64,000 nucleotides of DNA from assembly GCA_022494885.1 (NCBI GenBank), contig JAGVSM010004888.1, positions 1 to 64,000 on the forward strand, in the 5' to 3' direction. Shown here piece by piece: positions 55,220-64,000 of this stretch. Each line of letters starts with the position of its first letter. Position 1 is the first letter of the stretch. The stretch is from Micrasema longulum. Its lineage: Eukaryota > Arthropoda > Insecta > Trichoptera > Brachycentridae. Below the pieces are notes generated by a model that saw only the letters and a list, made by a program, of their open reading frames with translations, ran no database searches and was not told the origin of the DNA. The position numbers were made by a program, and so were the translations under genes.

Positions 55220-55672
55220 TACAAGAGCGATGGAGAATACGTTGAAGAAGGGAATATGGAAATCTAAGCGTTTACAGGGCTTATGACCTGTCATTGGCTT
55301 AAGGTCACAAGCCCTGTAAATGCCTAGACTTCCATATTCCCTTCTTTTAGGTATTCTCTATCCGTGTTGTAATTCGTTTATCTTAAAGACTCCCAAAGGG
55401 GTGAAATCCAGTATTTTGTCTACAAACATTTGGACAAACAGATGAATTTCTTCACAACAATAAAAGTTTCAGCTGTTTAGCTTCACTAAAAAAAAACACA
55501 TGGAAGAATTGAAGAAATATGGATGTTCAAACACAGGCAAAATGGTGAATATTACACAGTGTGTAAAGTGGCCACTTAAACCAGCCAATGACAGGTCATA
55601 AGTCCTGTAAATGCCTCGACTTCTCTATTACTTTATTTAAGGTATTCTCCATTCCTGTTGTAATTTGTTGAG
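55220..55672. mobile_element. FB composite with a near-perfect 155-bp hairpin
   Basis: 55220-55371 is a hairpin: left arm ACAAGAGCGATGGAGAATAC.., GAAGGGAATATGGAAATC.., 'GTTTACAGGGCTTATGACCT', mirrored at once by 'AGGTCACAAGCCCTGTAAAT', 'CTAGACTTCCATATTCCC', '..GTTGT'. A further right arm follows at 55495-55672, ending CTGTTGT. AATT at 55217-55220 and again after the last GTTGT may be a duplication. It is the clearest head-to-head arrangement of FB arms. Confidence 0.82.
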
Positions 55673-55764
55673 TAAATGGAAGAATTATACATTTTTATGG
55701 TTAATAACGTCAAAAAGTTTTCACACTAATTTAACTTTTAAATTTAATAATAATTTAGGTATGA

Positions 55765-55990
55765 TATTAATGCTTAAGGTCCCGGGTTCGATTCCTGGAA
55801 AGGTGAACATAAAATATTGGTTTACAGGGCGGTTTAACACACCAATATTTTATGTTTCTGAATTGGTACCTGAAGCGAGGGGCTGATCACCTTCCCTTCA
55901 AGTAACAGGGGATCGATACACGTTGGATTTAGTGCACTAATACCATGTCCTAGGCCCCATTGGGTGCGGACAGGGGCTTAATGATGATGA
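55765..55990 (+). mobile_element. SINE2, sense copy with internal hairpin
   Basis: Box B 'CCCGGGTTCGATTCCTGG', body 'GGTACCTGAAGCGAGGGGCT' and 'GATCACCTTCCCTTCAAGTA', 3' end 'CCATTGGGTGCGGACAGGGG' and TGATGATGA. Box A is lost. Just after box B lie perfect 16-bp inverted repeats AACATAAAATATTGGT (55806) and ACCAATATTTTATGTT (55841), not seen in the other copies. Confidence 0.85.
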
Positions 55991-56045
55991 ATAATTTACT
56001 TACAATTTATGCCGAAGCATGTGGAATTATAAGTATTTAATTAAT

Positions 56046-56225
56046 TACTAGCTTTTACCAGCGGCTTCGCTCGCTTAGTATGATGAGGGAGAAATTAGTT
56101 GATTAATTCATTTTGTCGTTTAACAACAATAAATGATGAAATAAAACGTTTTTTCGAGATAAAAGGTAGCCTGTATTGATTGACGTTTCTCAAAATATCG
56201 TTATGCAAAAAAAAGACCACCCGTT
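56046..56225 (-). repeat. Helitron/Lep1-like repeat fragment
   Basis: 'ACTAGCTTTTACCAGCGGCT', 'TCGCTCGCTTAGTATGATGA', 'GGGAGAAATTAGTTGATTAA' and 'GAGATAAAAGGTAGCCTGTA' recur in order at 36.50 kb. The opposite strand would end AGCTAGT, as in CTAG-ended Helitron relatives. Confidence 0.65.
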
Positions 56226-56759
56226 AGTGCATGATGAAGAAGCCTCGTTATTCTATTATATTTTTTAATTTTTCAAAAATATATATTTGGATCAATTTAT
56301 TTAGTAGCCTTACGTGTCATGTACAAGGCTAAGGTACTCGGAAAAAAAATCGTTTTTTTTGTATTGGAAATGGGATGTTTGATCACTGATTTTGGTTTAT
56401 TGCCTTTATGAGTCCAATCACCATTGTTGCAAAGTTCAAGAACAATGGCGCGTGATAACTACTTTTAACAACAGTGTGGATATTAGTTAAGGATATTCCA
56501 TCTTTCCTGCATTCTGCTTCAAGATTATTATTTTTCATTTTTTTTATTAAACTTTTTGTAAATAATGTAATTTGTACATTGACGGGCTTATTGCTATATG
56601 GCAATTTCTTCCAACGAACCAATAAAATAAAAGTTTTATTTTTATAATTCAAGTTACAGAACATATTCAATAGAAAATAAAAATTGAAAAGCTTAAGATA
56701 TATAAAAATAGAAATAAACGTATTAGTTTATAAATAACTTTGAATCAAAATTTTACTCA

Positions 56760-57590
56760 ATGAGGAAAAGGAAAAAAGAGAAAAAAGGAAAAGAAAAGAG
56801 ATTAAGGAAGAGAAAGGAGATGTTTCTTCAGACGTGATTTGAACAGAGATAATGTAGTAACATCTTTGATGGTGGATGGGAGATGATTCCACAGTCGAGC
56901 CGCATGGACACTATATGAGTTAGAGAAGAAAGAGGAATTGTGGATGGGTATTAAGAGAGTGCCTTGAGTATTAGAACGAAGATGTCAAACCATGAACTGA
57001 TAAGCGTTTAAATTTTTCACGCAGGTATATAGGAGCGTTAGGACTATGAAGTACATTGAACAGAAGTGAGAGGGAGTGATTGTCTCTTTGCTGTCTAATT
57101 TTGAGCCATTTCAGTTGCCTACGATTATCATAAATGTGGTCATATTTCCTAAGACCAAAAATGTACATTATGCATGTATTCTGAAGTCGTTCAAGTTTAT
57201 CGAGTTGCTCACAGCTTAAATCAATCATGAAAACATCAGCGTAATCTAGAATTGGTAGTAGTAATGCTTGTACAAGGGTGCATTTAGTATTAATGGGTAA
57301 GAATATTTGCAACCTTCTAAGTGAGTGTAGACTGAAAAATATTTTGCGGCTTAATTCATTTGTATAAGCTCGCCAACATAGATGTTCATTCATTTGTACT
57401 CCGAGATTTTGTATTGAATATTGATTTTATTGACGTTAAGAGGATTAAGTGAAGATACGTCAAGCCTACTAAGCAATTTTTGACTACCCGCGTTATGGCG
57501 TTGTAAACTGAAAACTAGGCACTGAAATAACAGATGTTTGATATTCTGTGAAGAAATATCATCGCATGGACAATAGTCATAGTTTCTTAA
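56760..57590 (-). pseudogene. LINE ORF2 C-terminal region relic
   Basis: The minus frame 57393-56971 reads NELSRKIFFSLHSLRRLQIF, ALLLPILDYADVFMIDLS, LDKLERLQNTCIMYIFGLRK, LKWLKIRQQRDNHSLSLLFN and LREKFKRLS; in a shifted frame it continues IPIHNSSFFSNSYSVHAARL, WNHLPSTIKDVTTLSLFKS. This is the RT thumb to C-terminus of a Jockey/CR1-type LINE. Upstream (57.58-57.43 kb) YDYCPCDDISSQNIKHLLFQ + C resembles a C-C-H-C end-of-ORF block, which normally lies at the C-terminus, so two copies may be joined here. A purine run follows at 56760-56821. Confidence 0.85.
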
Positions 57591-57984
57591 TTTAAACCTA
57601 TTCCGTTATATTATTAACTTATTTTCCACTGAAAAAATTCCGAGAGTGTGTTTTTTTCGGGTGAAAGTGAAAACTAAAAGTAGCTTGTGACACTTATAAG
57701 GTCTCCGGCTATGCCTATACAACAAATACAGTAGGTAGGTTGTAGCGCTGTTGTGACGTGAATGAAACACAAACAAATAGACCAACATACTTACGTATTT
57801 ACAATATAAGTATGTTTAAAGCGTTTTAATATTTTTTAATCCAGAAAAAAGATGGCAAGGAAATCCCTTTTTTAAATGATTGCATTTTTTGTTAGGAAGA
57901 TTTGCAATAAAAATTACATGCATATAAATTGATAAGCTGTCATTTTTGACTGGAATAAAATGGTGATTCCATCCACATCCATTC

Positions 57985-58125
57985 TAATTCATACCAATAT
58001 TATAAATGCAAAAGTGTGTTTGTTTGTATTTCTTTCACGTCTTAACGGAGCCACCGATTAATAAAGTTTTTTTGCATGGAGATAGCCAAAGAGGTGAAAA
58101 GTAAAACAAGATAGTTATTTTTTAT
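57985..58125 (+). repeat. Helitron/Lep1-like repeat, 5' part
   Basis: 'TTATAAATGCAAAAGTGTGT', 'TTGTTTGTATTTCTTTCACG', 'CTTAACGGAGCCACCGATTA' and 'TTTTTGCATGGAGATAGCC'. Same beginning as 60.13 kb ('TTATAAATGCGAAAGTGTG'). Confidence 0.65.
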
Positions 58126-58222
58126 TCCAACTTTAAATAATGTACAATAAAAAAAATATATATATATATCTAATACTCGTTCAGCTTGTAAATCATTATT
58201 TTTATTTAGCAAACAACTATAA

Positions 58223-59095
58223 TTTATTTTATGTAACTCAATTATAACTTATGGCAAAATAGGATGGGGAAGCATTAATAAATCGATATTAAAACCTCTC
58301 AAATCTGCTCAAAAATCAATCATCAAAATCATTTTGAAAAGGCCCCTTAGGTACCCCAGCGTCAAGTTATTTGAGGAATTTGATATCTTAGATGTAAGGC
58401 AATTATATATTTTTAAAATAATAATAATTGTGAAAGTAAATTATTTTATCAAATCCCAAAAGGAACACTCCCACTTTACCAGACGTCAAACTAGTGGACG
58501 GGTCACGGGGTCTATCACAAACTCTGAATTCGGGCAAAGAAATTTCAGGTTTCTGGCCCCCAAAATATTCAATATGTTACTCAAAGATTGCAAAACCATG
58601 ACCCGGATTCAATTTAAAAAAAATTATTACTGGGTTTAGGTCGAGAAAAATCGGAAAATTAACTCAAAATACATTCCTAAATAATAAATTAATATTGTAT
58701 GACTGTATAGTAAATTAACAAGCAGGTAGTAATATTATTGATTTTTTTTGCATAAAAATGTTTGCCTTAAAACAGGTTGTACCTAGTTAGGCAGACTAGA
58801 CATGATCCAGAAAAATCTATTACCCAAGTGTTTATGTAGTAGATAAAGAAATTGTAATTTTTGTTCATAAACTATGATAATTATTTTTTATTTTTATTTA
58901 TCTTTTAAAGATTGAATTATATATATATATATATATATATCATTATGAATCAATTTATATACCTCGTATTATGTTTATTTTGTAATTTTTTGAAACTTTT
59001 TCACACCTTTTTAATTTGTAAAGTACGAGTATCATAATTTCTATTCCGCTTTTGTAAATAATTTTATAGTTTAAAATATAAAAAGGCTGTAAATA
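58223..59095 (+). pseudogene. LINE ORF2 C-terminus with UTR
   Basis: From 58223 the frame stays open: LIFILCNSIITYGKIGWGSI, NKSILKPLKSAQKSIIKIIL, RYPSVKLFEEFDILDVRQLY, FTRRQTSGRVTGS, RFLAPKIFNMLLKD, ending FKKNYYWV and stop at 58639. The landmarks YG.IGWG, AQK.I.+II, LF.EF.ILD+RQLY and APKIFN match the 7.6-8.6-kb copy and the same protein group as 0.8 kb. The first methionine-like codon at 58334 is not a real start; the copy is 5'-truncated. The UTR contains (TA)n at 58917 and ends near 'GGCTGTAAATAAATATTG'. Confidence 0.85.
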
Positions 59096-59649
59096 AATAT
59101 TGTTATCTGCATGTCCTTAAATATTTTTTTTACAAAAACTCCTTGGGAATATTATTTAAAATTATGTATACTGTTTTCAATTTAATAAAAAAAAAAAAAA
59201 ATCAGCAATGAGCAACATTATTTGAAAATGAGTAGGCGATAAGTGAGATGTCAAAAATAATAAATTTTTAATTAATTCCTTAAACTTCTATTATGAGGAA
59301 CTTCAGCCCTACGGTAAATTGGACGAAATAAATGTTTTCTTGCGCGTGGTAAAAATTGGAGGATTAAATTGTACGGCAAAGTTTACTGAAAATGTACGAT
59401 AAAAATAATTAAAACATACTACTTTGAATAACATCACTGGTTCATATAAATCAACCTATGATATAAGAGTTATGGAAGATTTCCAGTTGGCTTACCGTGA
59501 ATGGACACATAGGAAGAACTGATCGAGAATAACCGGAGAAGAACCTCCTACGTCACATGCGGAGTTGTTTCAGAAACACAAAACTTAAAAAGTCGTGGTG
59601 CTGATAATAAGTTGTATTTTTTTTAATGGCTTAGTTTAATAGTCTATTA

Positions 59650-59960
59650 ACATATAAAAAAAGTTAAAAAACCACGAAATTTTCTCATTGATTTGCTTTA
59701 TCTCTACTAGTAAGTAAGTGTGGTTTGATTTTTGTTTTGTTTTTGAAGTAATATTTTGGATTTGTAAAGAAAATAACGATTCAAAGTCTTTATAGACTAA
59801 CAGATTGTCTTTTTTTTTTCATTGGTATAGAAGACCGGTAATCGATACAAACTACTTTCTGTCACGAAAAAATATATCATTTCATCCTAAAAATTATTGA
59901 TAAACAACCAACTAATTATTTACCCGACTTATTTCTCCCTAATACGAAAGATGGTATTAT
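59650..59960 (+). repeat. Helitron/Lep1-like repeat, copy A
   Basis: 'TTGATTTGCTTTATCTCTAC', 'TTTTGAAGTAATATTTTGGA', 'TTTGTAAAGAAAATAACGAT', 'GAAGACCGGTAATCGATACA' and 'TTATTGATAAACAACCAACT' recur in the same order at 60.29-60.54 kb. Confidence 0.65.
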
Positions 59961-59985
59961 TATTATTGTATGAATGCATTACAAG

Positions 59986-60024
59986 TGCCCCGACTCAACA
60001 CGGATTTTCTAGTGAGTCGGGGCA
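59986..60024. repeat. Perfect 12-bp inverted repeat, GC-rich
   Basis: TGCCCCGACTCA, 15 bases, TGAGTCGGGGCA. It lies between two tandem Helitron/Lep1-like repeats. A short GC-rich hairpin near an element end is what Helitrons carry, but no CTRR end follows at the right distance, so a terminator role is not claimed. Confidence 0.6.
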
Positions 60025-60119
60025 AGCTCACAGGCACGGGTCGTTCCTAAGTGTGTCGCTATAGACTGTATGTGTCTCTGTCCTTTAAAAATGTATGTAC
60101 AATGTTTTTATAAAAAAAT

Positions 60120-60570
60120 ACATAGTAAAATTATAAATGCGAAAGTGTGTTTATTTGTTTGTTTGTGTTTTCTTTACGTCTCAATTAAGCGGCCGCTTGA
60201 TATATTTTTTTGTATAGAGATAGCTTGAGAGGTGAGTAGTAAAACAGGATAAAGAATCAATTTGAAATTAATTGTTTAAATTTCTATAATTAACTTGCTT
60301 TATCTATGGTAAGTTTGGTGTGCTTCTTGTTTTGGTTTTGAAGTAGGATTTTGGATTTGTGAACAGAATAACGATACTATGTATCATAACATTTCTTTTA
60401 TAACGAGAATTTGAAGACCGAGCTACTTTCAATCTCGTTAAAACATATAATTCCACCGTGTAAGTTCTTATTTATTAACAAAAACTGTTATTGATAATCG
60501 ACACAAATAATTGATTATTACCTAAATATTTTTTTCTGAGTGAGGGAAACCGCGGGTAAAAACTAATATA
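60120..60570 (+). repeat. Helitron/Lep1-like repeat, copy B, near complete
   Basis: Starts 'TTATAAATGCGAAAGTGTG', 'TTACGTCTCAATTAAGCGGC', 'TTTGTATAGAGATAGCTTG', then a middle shared with copy A, and ends 'GAGGGAAACCGCGGGTAAAA' + ACTAATA. This is the full order of the common insect 'ATAAATGCGAAAGT..GCATGGAGATAG..CCGCGGG..AAAGCTAG' repeat. Its superfamily is debated; I use Helitron/Lep1-like as a label only. Confidence 0.7.
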
Positions 60571-60599
60571 AAATACATATAAATTTTACAAGAAAATAT

Positions 60600-61215
60600 T
60601 AAAGGCATTGCCAAAATTTTCAATAATTTTTTTTGTCGGTTACCGTCTAAGAATTTCAACAATGTGACGTATTTAAGAACATTTCGTATATAATGTAGAG
60701 TTTCCTACCTTCTTTCATGTAAGTGTAACGAGATGGATCCGAAAAAGCCTGTCAAATTGGGCTTCGTAATTGGCGGTATTTCTTCAAAGGAACCAATCCC
60801 AACGGATCCCGACCAATAATACGCGATCACTTAACAAATTAGAGTCATCAGTAAACCGGTGACCTGGCCAAGGCTTCCTACACTTATATCGGTTACTCAA
60901 TAATCCCGCCCTGATTGGAATGGCTGCCCTAAAGGTAGCTCGAAGAATTCAGTTTCCTGATATTGGGGAGATGAATAGATCTGGCTTCCATTAAACGCAA
61001 CAATCAGTCAGAAGCGGTGGCATCACTGAGATTAGATTTTGAGTATGAATCGTGCCACTAATTTGTCTTCATTACGACATCAATCTTAGGGTTATTTTGA
61101 TTGCGAAAAAACGTTCAATTTAAACCAAAAAAGATAAAAATTATACCAGCCAAGTTTTAGTTACTAGGCCTATTTAATTCAGGGCTGCAAAACAACGAAA
61201 AATATATCTTTAAAA
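60600..61215. other. Unrecognised stretch, partly GC-richer (60.72-61.06 kb)
   Basis: The patch 'GAGATGGATCCGAAAAAGCC', 'GGAACCAATCCCAACGGATC', 'GGTGACCTGGCCAAGGC' and 'TCAGTCAGAAGCGGTGGCAT' has ordinary base composition within AT-rich flanks but no frame longer than about 60 codons and no recognised family. It may be an element fragment or host exon remnant. Confidence 0.25.
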
Positions 61216-61218
61216 TTA

Positions 61219-61281
61219 CCTATTTTATTTAAGTCACACAAAATCTACAGATTTTCGGTGTGACGTGAGTTTTAAAATAGG
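61219..61281. repeat. Imperfect hairpin
   Basis: CCTATTTTATTTAAGTCACA..AAAATC pairs, with bulges, with GATTTTCGGTGTGACGTGAG..AAAATAGG around TACA. Roughly 24 of 30 positions can pair. No second copy was seen. Confidence 0.5.
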
Positions 61282-61479
61282 CGTATTTTGCACACATATT
61301 CGTACATAATAAAAACAGTGAATTATGTAATATTTATATTAACTATGAGGTATTATAAAGGTAGGTAGGTTTATTTTTTTACTATTTAAAGAATTAACTT
61401 TATAGCCAAACAATATAATTTTTATATTAATTATATGAATGTTAACACAAATCGTATCAGTTTTTTCCCAAATTTAAAT

Positions 61480-61760
61480 ATGAGCATCAAAAGTTATAAA
61501 AAAAGGCAAAAGTTATATAAATAAATATGAACGTCATTCGAAAGCAAATTTTCTGTTATCCAAGATATTGTGTTTGTTTTTACGTTGCATGTTTAATTTT
61601 ATTCAATTACAAGCCTTCATAATGGAATGTCAAGTAGATGAAAGTGATTATTTTTGAAAGCTTCTAAAGCTGCTCGCGATATTTGCCCAGTGTACGGCGA
61701 AGATGATATAAATTATTGTCTTATTTGTTGTAAAATAATGAAGGAGAATACATTATTGAT
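61480..61760 (+). pseudogene. mariner transposase N-terminal relic
   Basis: ATG at 61622 opens MECQVDESDYF, then after a stop KASKAARDICPVYGEDDINY (from about 61658). In intact relatives the intervening text is about ten residues longer (compare MECQVDDSEHFRQLVLFAFK at 25.9 kb), so a small deletion and stop separate the blocks. 'A..AARDI...YGE..I' is the first helix-turn-helix of mariner-family transposases. The upstream 'AACGTCATTCGAAAGCAAAT', 'TTTTCTG' and 'TTGTTTTTACGTTGC' align with the 25.9-kb MITE's 5' UTR. The catalytic part is missing. Confidence 0.82.
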
Positions 61761-61899
61761 TAATTTGTTGCATTTTTTTTGTGTATCCTCTTGTTCTCTT
61801 CGTTTAGAAAAAAAATGGATACAATTTATGTTAATACCCAATATGCAACCATTTTTTTATGCCTACCGGTTTTTAGATATATACATCTCTTCGTAAGGA

Positions 61900-63530
61900 C
61901 ACAAATTACACTAACAGAGACTAGAAGGAATGTGTATTTGACCACACATTTTTATTGATTGTGGCGCGGTATGGTCAATAATTTTGAGCATTGGTTTGTA
62001 TAGCCTTGATAATTATCTAAGACAGCGTCAGCATAGATTTTTTCATATTTAAATATACAGGGGCAGCCTGGCGATAGTAATGCCAAGTGAAAGGGATAAT
62101 GCCATGCTGAACTACATCGCTCTGGAGATCAGTTCCATGTATCTAAAGGGGTTTTCTGGGACAAGATTCTCCTACTACTTTGACAAGTGCCTATTTATGT
62201 ATTTTTTATTTTTACAATATGTGCGTCTTGAATTTCAATTTGTAATATTTATGTTATTTTTAATAAATTAATTGAATTGAACATGCAAAACACACAAGTG
62301 TATAACACCTTCACAATTGTAGTTGCACAAAAATATCATTTAGTTTTGCCACAGTTAGTGCTTCAAATATGAACTTCAGACAATAATAATAAAATTTTTG
62401 ATCAAATAAAATAATGAGTTCCGTGTTTTCATTTTACGCAGAATCACAATTACGTTTTCCGTTCAAAAATAAAATCAGAATAAATTAAATATAATTGTCT
62501 TATTTTTGCCAGCCAAACGACATCTTATTTCGAAATAGGCCTATTCGGATAGCTTTGGCTCAATTATTAACGGAAATGAGTTCATTACCATCATTGAATA
62601 AAATATAAGTTGTTTTTCAAGGTGAAAGCTCTCTATATTTTCAATAAACATAACATTCTGCCGGATCTCACGACCGATTTATCCTTACGAGTGTAATTCC
62701 TGAAAATTGTTGTTTACCCGTCTGTCAGATGTTTTCCTTTTCCTCGCGTTGGAAATAAGACTACCCAATCATCGAGTACGTATTAAGAAAATACATAAAT
62801 GTAACGAAAATTGTATTGGATACAGTTGTTCACAAACAACATCAAAGATAGACTTTATTGAATTGACAAAAAAACACATTTACAGTACTGGAATAATTAA
62901 GAACAACCTGGTTTCGGCACTTTCGTTTATTTTTCTTCGTCTTCCTCCTGGCTGTGACCCTATTTACTTGCGGTCTGCTTTCCTACTTTTCAAGTTCACA
63001 ACAAATCTCCAAGTCGGACTAGGAGATTTGTTGTTTGGTTCGCTTTTTACGGCACTTGCTAATTAGGGGCGAGAACCAGTATTGACTATTGCTGCTTCGC
63101 TGCCATCCTCAACACATCATTCTGCCCGATGCCGCTGTCTCCCAACAGCCTGTAGCTCAAAGTACGTCTGGGTGGTTTGAGAGAAAATTTGTGCTTCACC
63201 TGTAGCCCTGGGCATGAGATTATGTTATAACACCCAATACTGGGTCCTCATTTAAACTTAGACGCGCTGAAAGAAAATTAAATTAGTTGAGAAGATTCCT
63301 CAGTTTCCTAAGAGGCAGATTAAAAGTCTTGTTAAGGTATAACAGGCCGATATATTTATGAAATATGCTCACGAACCATCACTGGAAACCAAGGGCAATA
63401 CTTTATTTTTTTCAAGTAGTTCTTAAAGAAATTCAAATAGACTTTATCTTAATACATCCATGAATATTTAGTTTACTATAATAAGTGTTTCTTAAAAATG
63501 TCCACCATTGTTGAGATTTTTTTTTTCTTT
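61900..63530. other. No confirmed gene
   Basis: 62080-62280 (frame of 63 codons) is followed by 'TTTTTAATAAATTAATTGAA', which could be a LINE tail, but no RT text is seen. 'TTTTGCCAGCCAAACGACAT' at 62506 recalls the reversed LINE beta end. 62707-63066 (119 codons, TTG start) and the GC-richer DNA at 63065-63240 have no recognised domain. Confidence 0.3.
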
Positions 63531-63536
63531 GCAGTC

Positions 63537-63800
63537 TCAATCCTGGGGATTGGTTTGCAGTAAAGTACTGCATCTCGTACTCCATTGGTCTCTATTTTCT
63601 GCAGCCCTCTTCAGCTCGACACATGAGGCGCAGTTAAAATCTTCGCCCGCTTGCTCCAAATATTTCCGTCGGAGGCGCCCTCTTTGTCCCCTCAGCCATT
63701 CCCTCTATGATGTCATGCAGGAGACCCTTATGGCGCATAATGTAGCCGATCCATTGGGCTCGCCTCTCTGAGATGGTTTTGATTTGGTGCCTACCTTGAG
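63537..63800 (-). pseudogene. LINE reverse-transcriptase C-terminal end, frameshifted
   Basis: Minus-strand reading: IKTISERRAQWIGYIMRHKG, LLHDIIEGMAEG, a frameshift in a G-run at about 63692, then RGRLRRKYLEQAGEDFNCAS + CVELKRAAENRDQW and stop at 63537-63539. 'R.QWIGH..RH..LL..IIEG...GKR.RGR.R..Y.EQ......C.SY.ELKR.AE.R..W' is the well-known closing segment of a widespread insect LINE ORF2. It runs towards the window's right edge but is disordered past about 63800, so it is probably truncated there. Confidence 0.88.
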
Positions 63801-64000
63801 ATTATTAGCAGAGCATATATATTTGAATCTTTCATAAGAACCTGTGACAAGAAACTGATTTAAAAATAGTACATTCATCATGAAGCCCAGTCAACGAGTG
63901 AAATTTCGCTAAAGGCAAAAAAATTAATTATTTCTAAAACAGATTGGGATTTAAATTTTCGTGAACTAGATAACAAAGTTAGTGAAACCAATTTTCTTTA

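Noticed and set aside
59986..60024. Rho-independent-like terminator hairpin
   Set aside because: There is no T-run after it and the genome is eukaryotic; described only as an inverted repeat.
62707..63066. 119-codon frame as a gene
   Set aside because: It depends on a TTG start, has no recognisable domain, and lies among repeat debris; kept only as unclassified.

Overview
The window is AT-rich animal DNA with no bacterial or viral gene layout: no operons, no spliced host gene, no rRNA and no plausible true tRNA gene. It is best read as intergenic or intronic DNA of an insect, built almost wholly from decayed transposable elements. The insect reading rests on reverse-transcriptase tails of Jockey/CR1 and RTE types, mariner relics, tRNA-derived SINEs, foldback MITEs and the 'ATAAATGCGAAAGTGTG ... 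ACTAGCTTTTACC' repeat type familiar from moths and other insects. I cannot fix the order: Lepidoptera is my first guess, with Hemiptera and Trichoptera open. No calculation was run; all alignments are by eye.

Layout. 0-9 kb: a Penelope-like motif copy, a LINE tail (0.8 kb), copies of the dominant foldback repeat (called FB here), LINE alpha (6.4-7.0 kb) lying between two FB arms, and a minus-strand LINE with much RT text (7.6-8.6 kb). 11-18 kb: dispersed repeat R330, FB, SINE2, a second LINE alpha (14.7 kb), a mariner relic (16.3-17.4 kb) split by a hAT MITE with a perfect 8-bp target duplication, and a SINE1. 19-27 kb: a 509-bp inverted-repeat MITE (19.6 kb), SINE1 (20.7 kb), LINE beta tails, a full FB element (22.7-23.2 kb), a hammerhead-like motif (23.7 kb), LINE gamma split by the sister of the 19.6-kb MITE (24.8-25.7 kb), a mariner MITE (25.8 kb), R330 (26.5 kb) and a Jockey-like LINE with a readable ORF (26.9-27.6 kb). 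28-39 kb: SINE3 and SINE2 copies, several hairpins, LINE gamma again (36 kb), LINE beta (37.8 kb), FB (39.1 kb). 42-50 kb: LINE ends, tandem SINE2 copies, a 1.2-kb TIR element carrying a minisatellite and inserted in a SINE2 (45.9-47.1 kb), an RTE-like RT relic (47.5-48.1 kb) and an RT relic (49.5-50 kb). 51-64 kb: FB composites, SINE2, RT relics at 56.8-57.6, 58.2-59.1 and 63.5-63.8 kb, Helitron/Lep1-like repeats and a mariner relic (61.6 kb).

The sequence is most useful as a record of nested insertion. Four insertion events can be ordered or nearly so: hAT MITE into mariner, TIR MITE into LINE gamma, 1.2-kb TIR element into SINE2, and LINE alpha into an FB copy. Nothing here appears able to move on its own: every coding remnant is 5'-truncated, frameshifted or stopped. 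The most original items are the 1.2-kb TIR element with internal minisatellite, the modular FB family, and the recurring CTGATGA...GAAAC motif that looks like a hammerhead ribozyme core.
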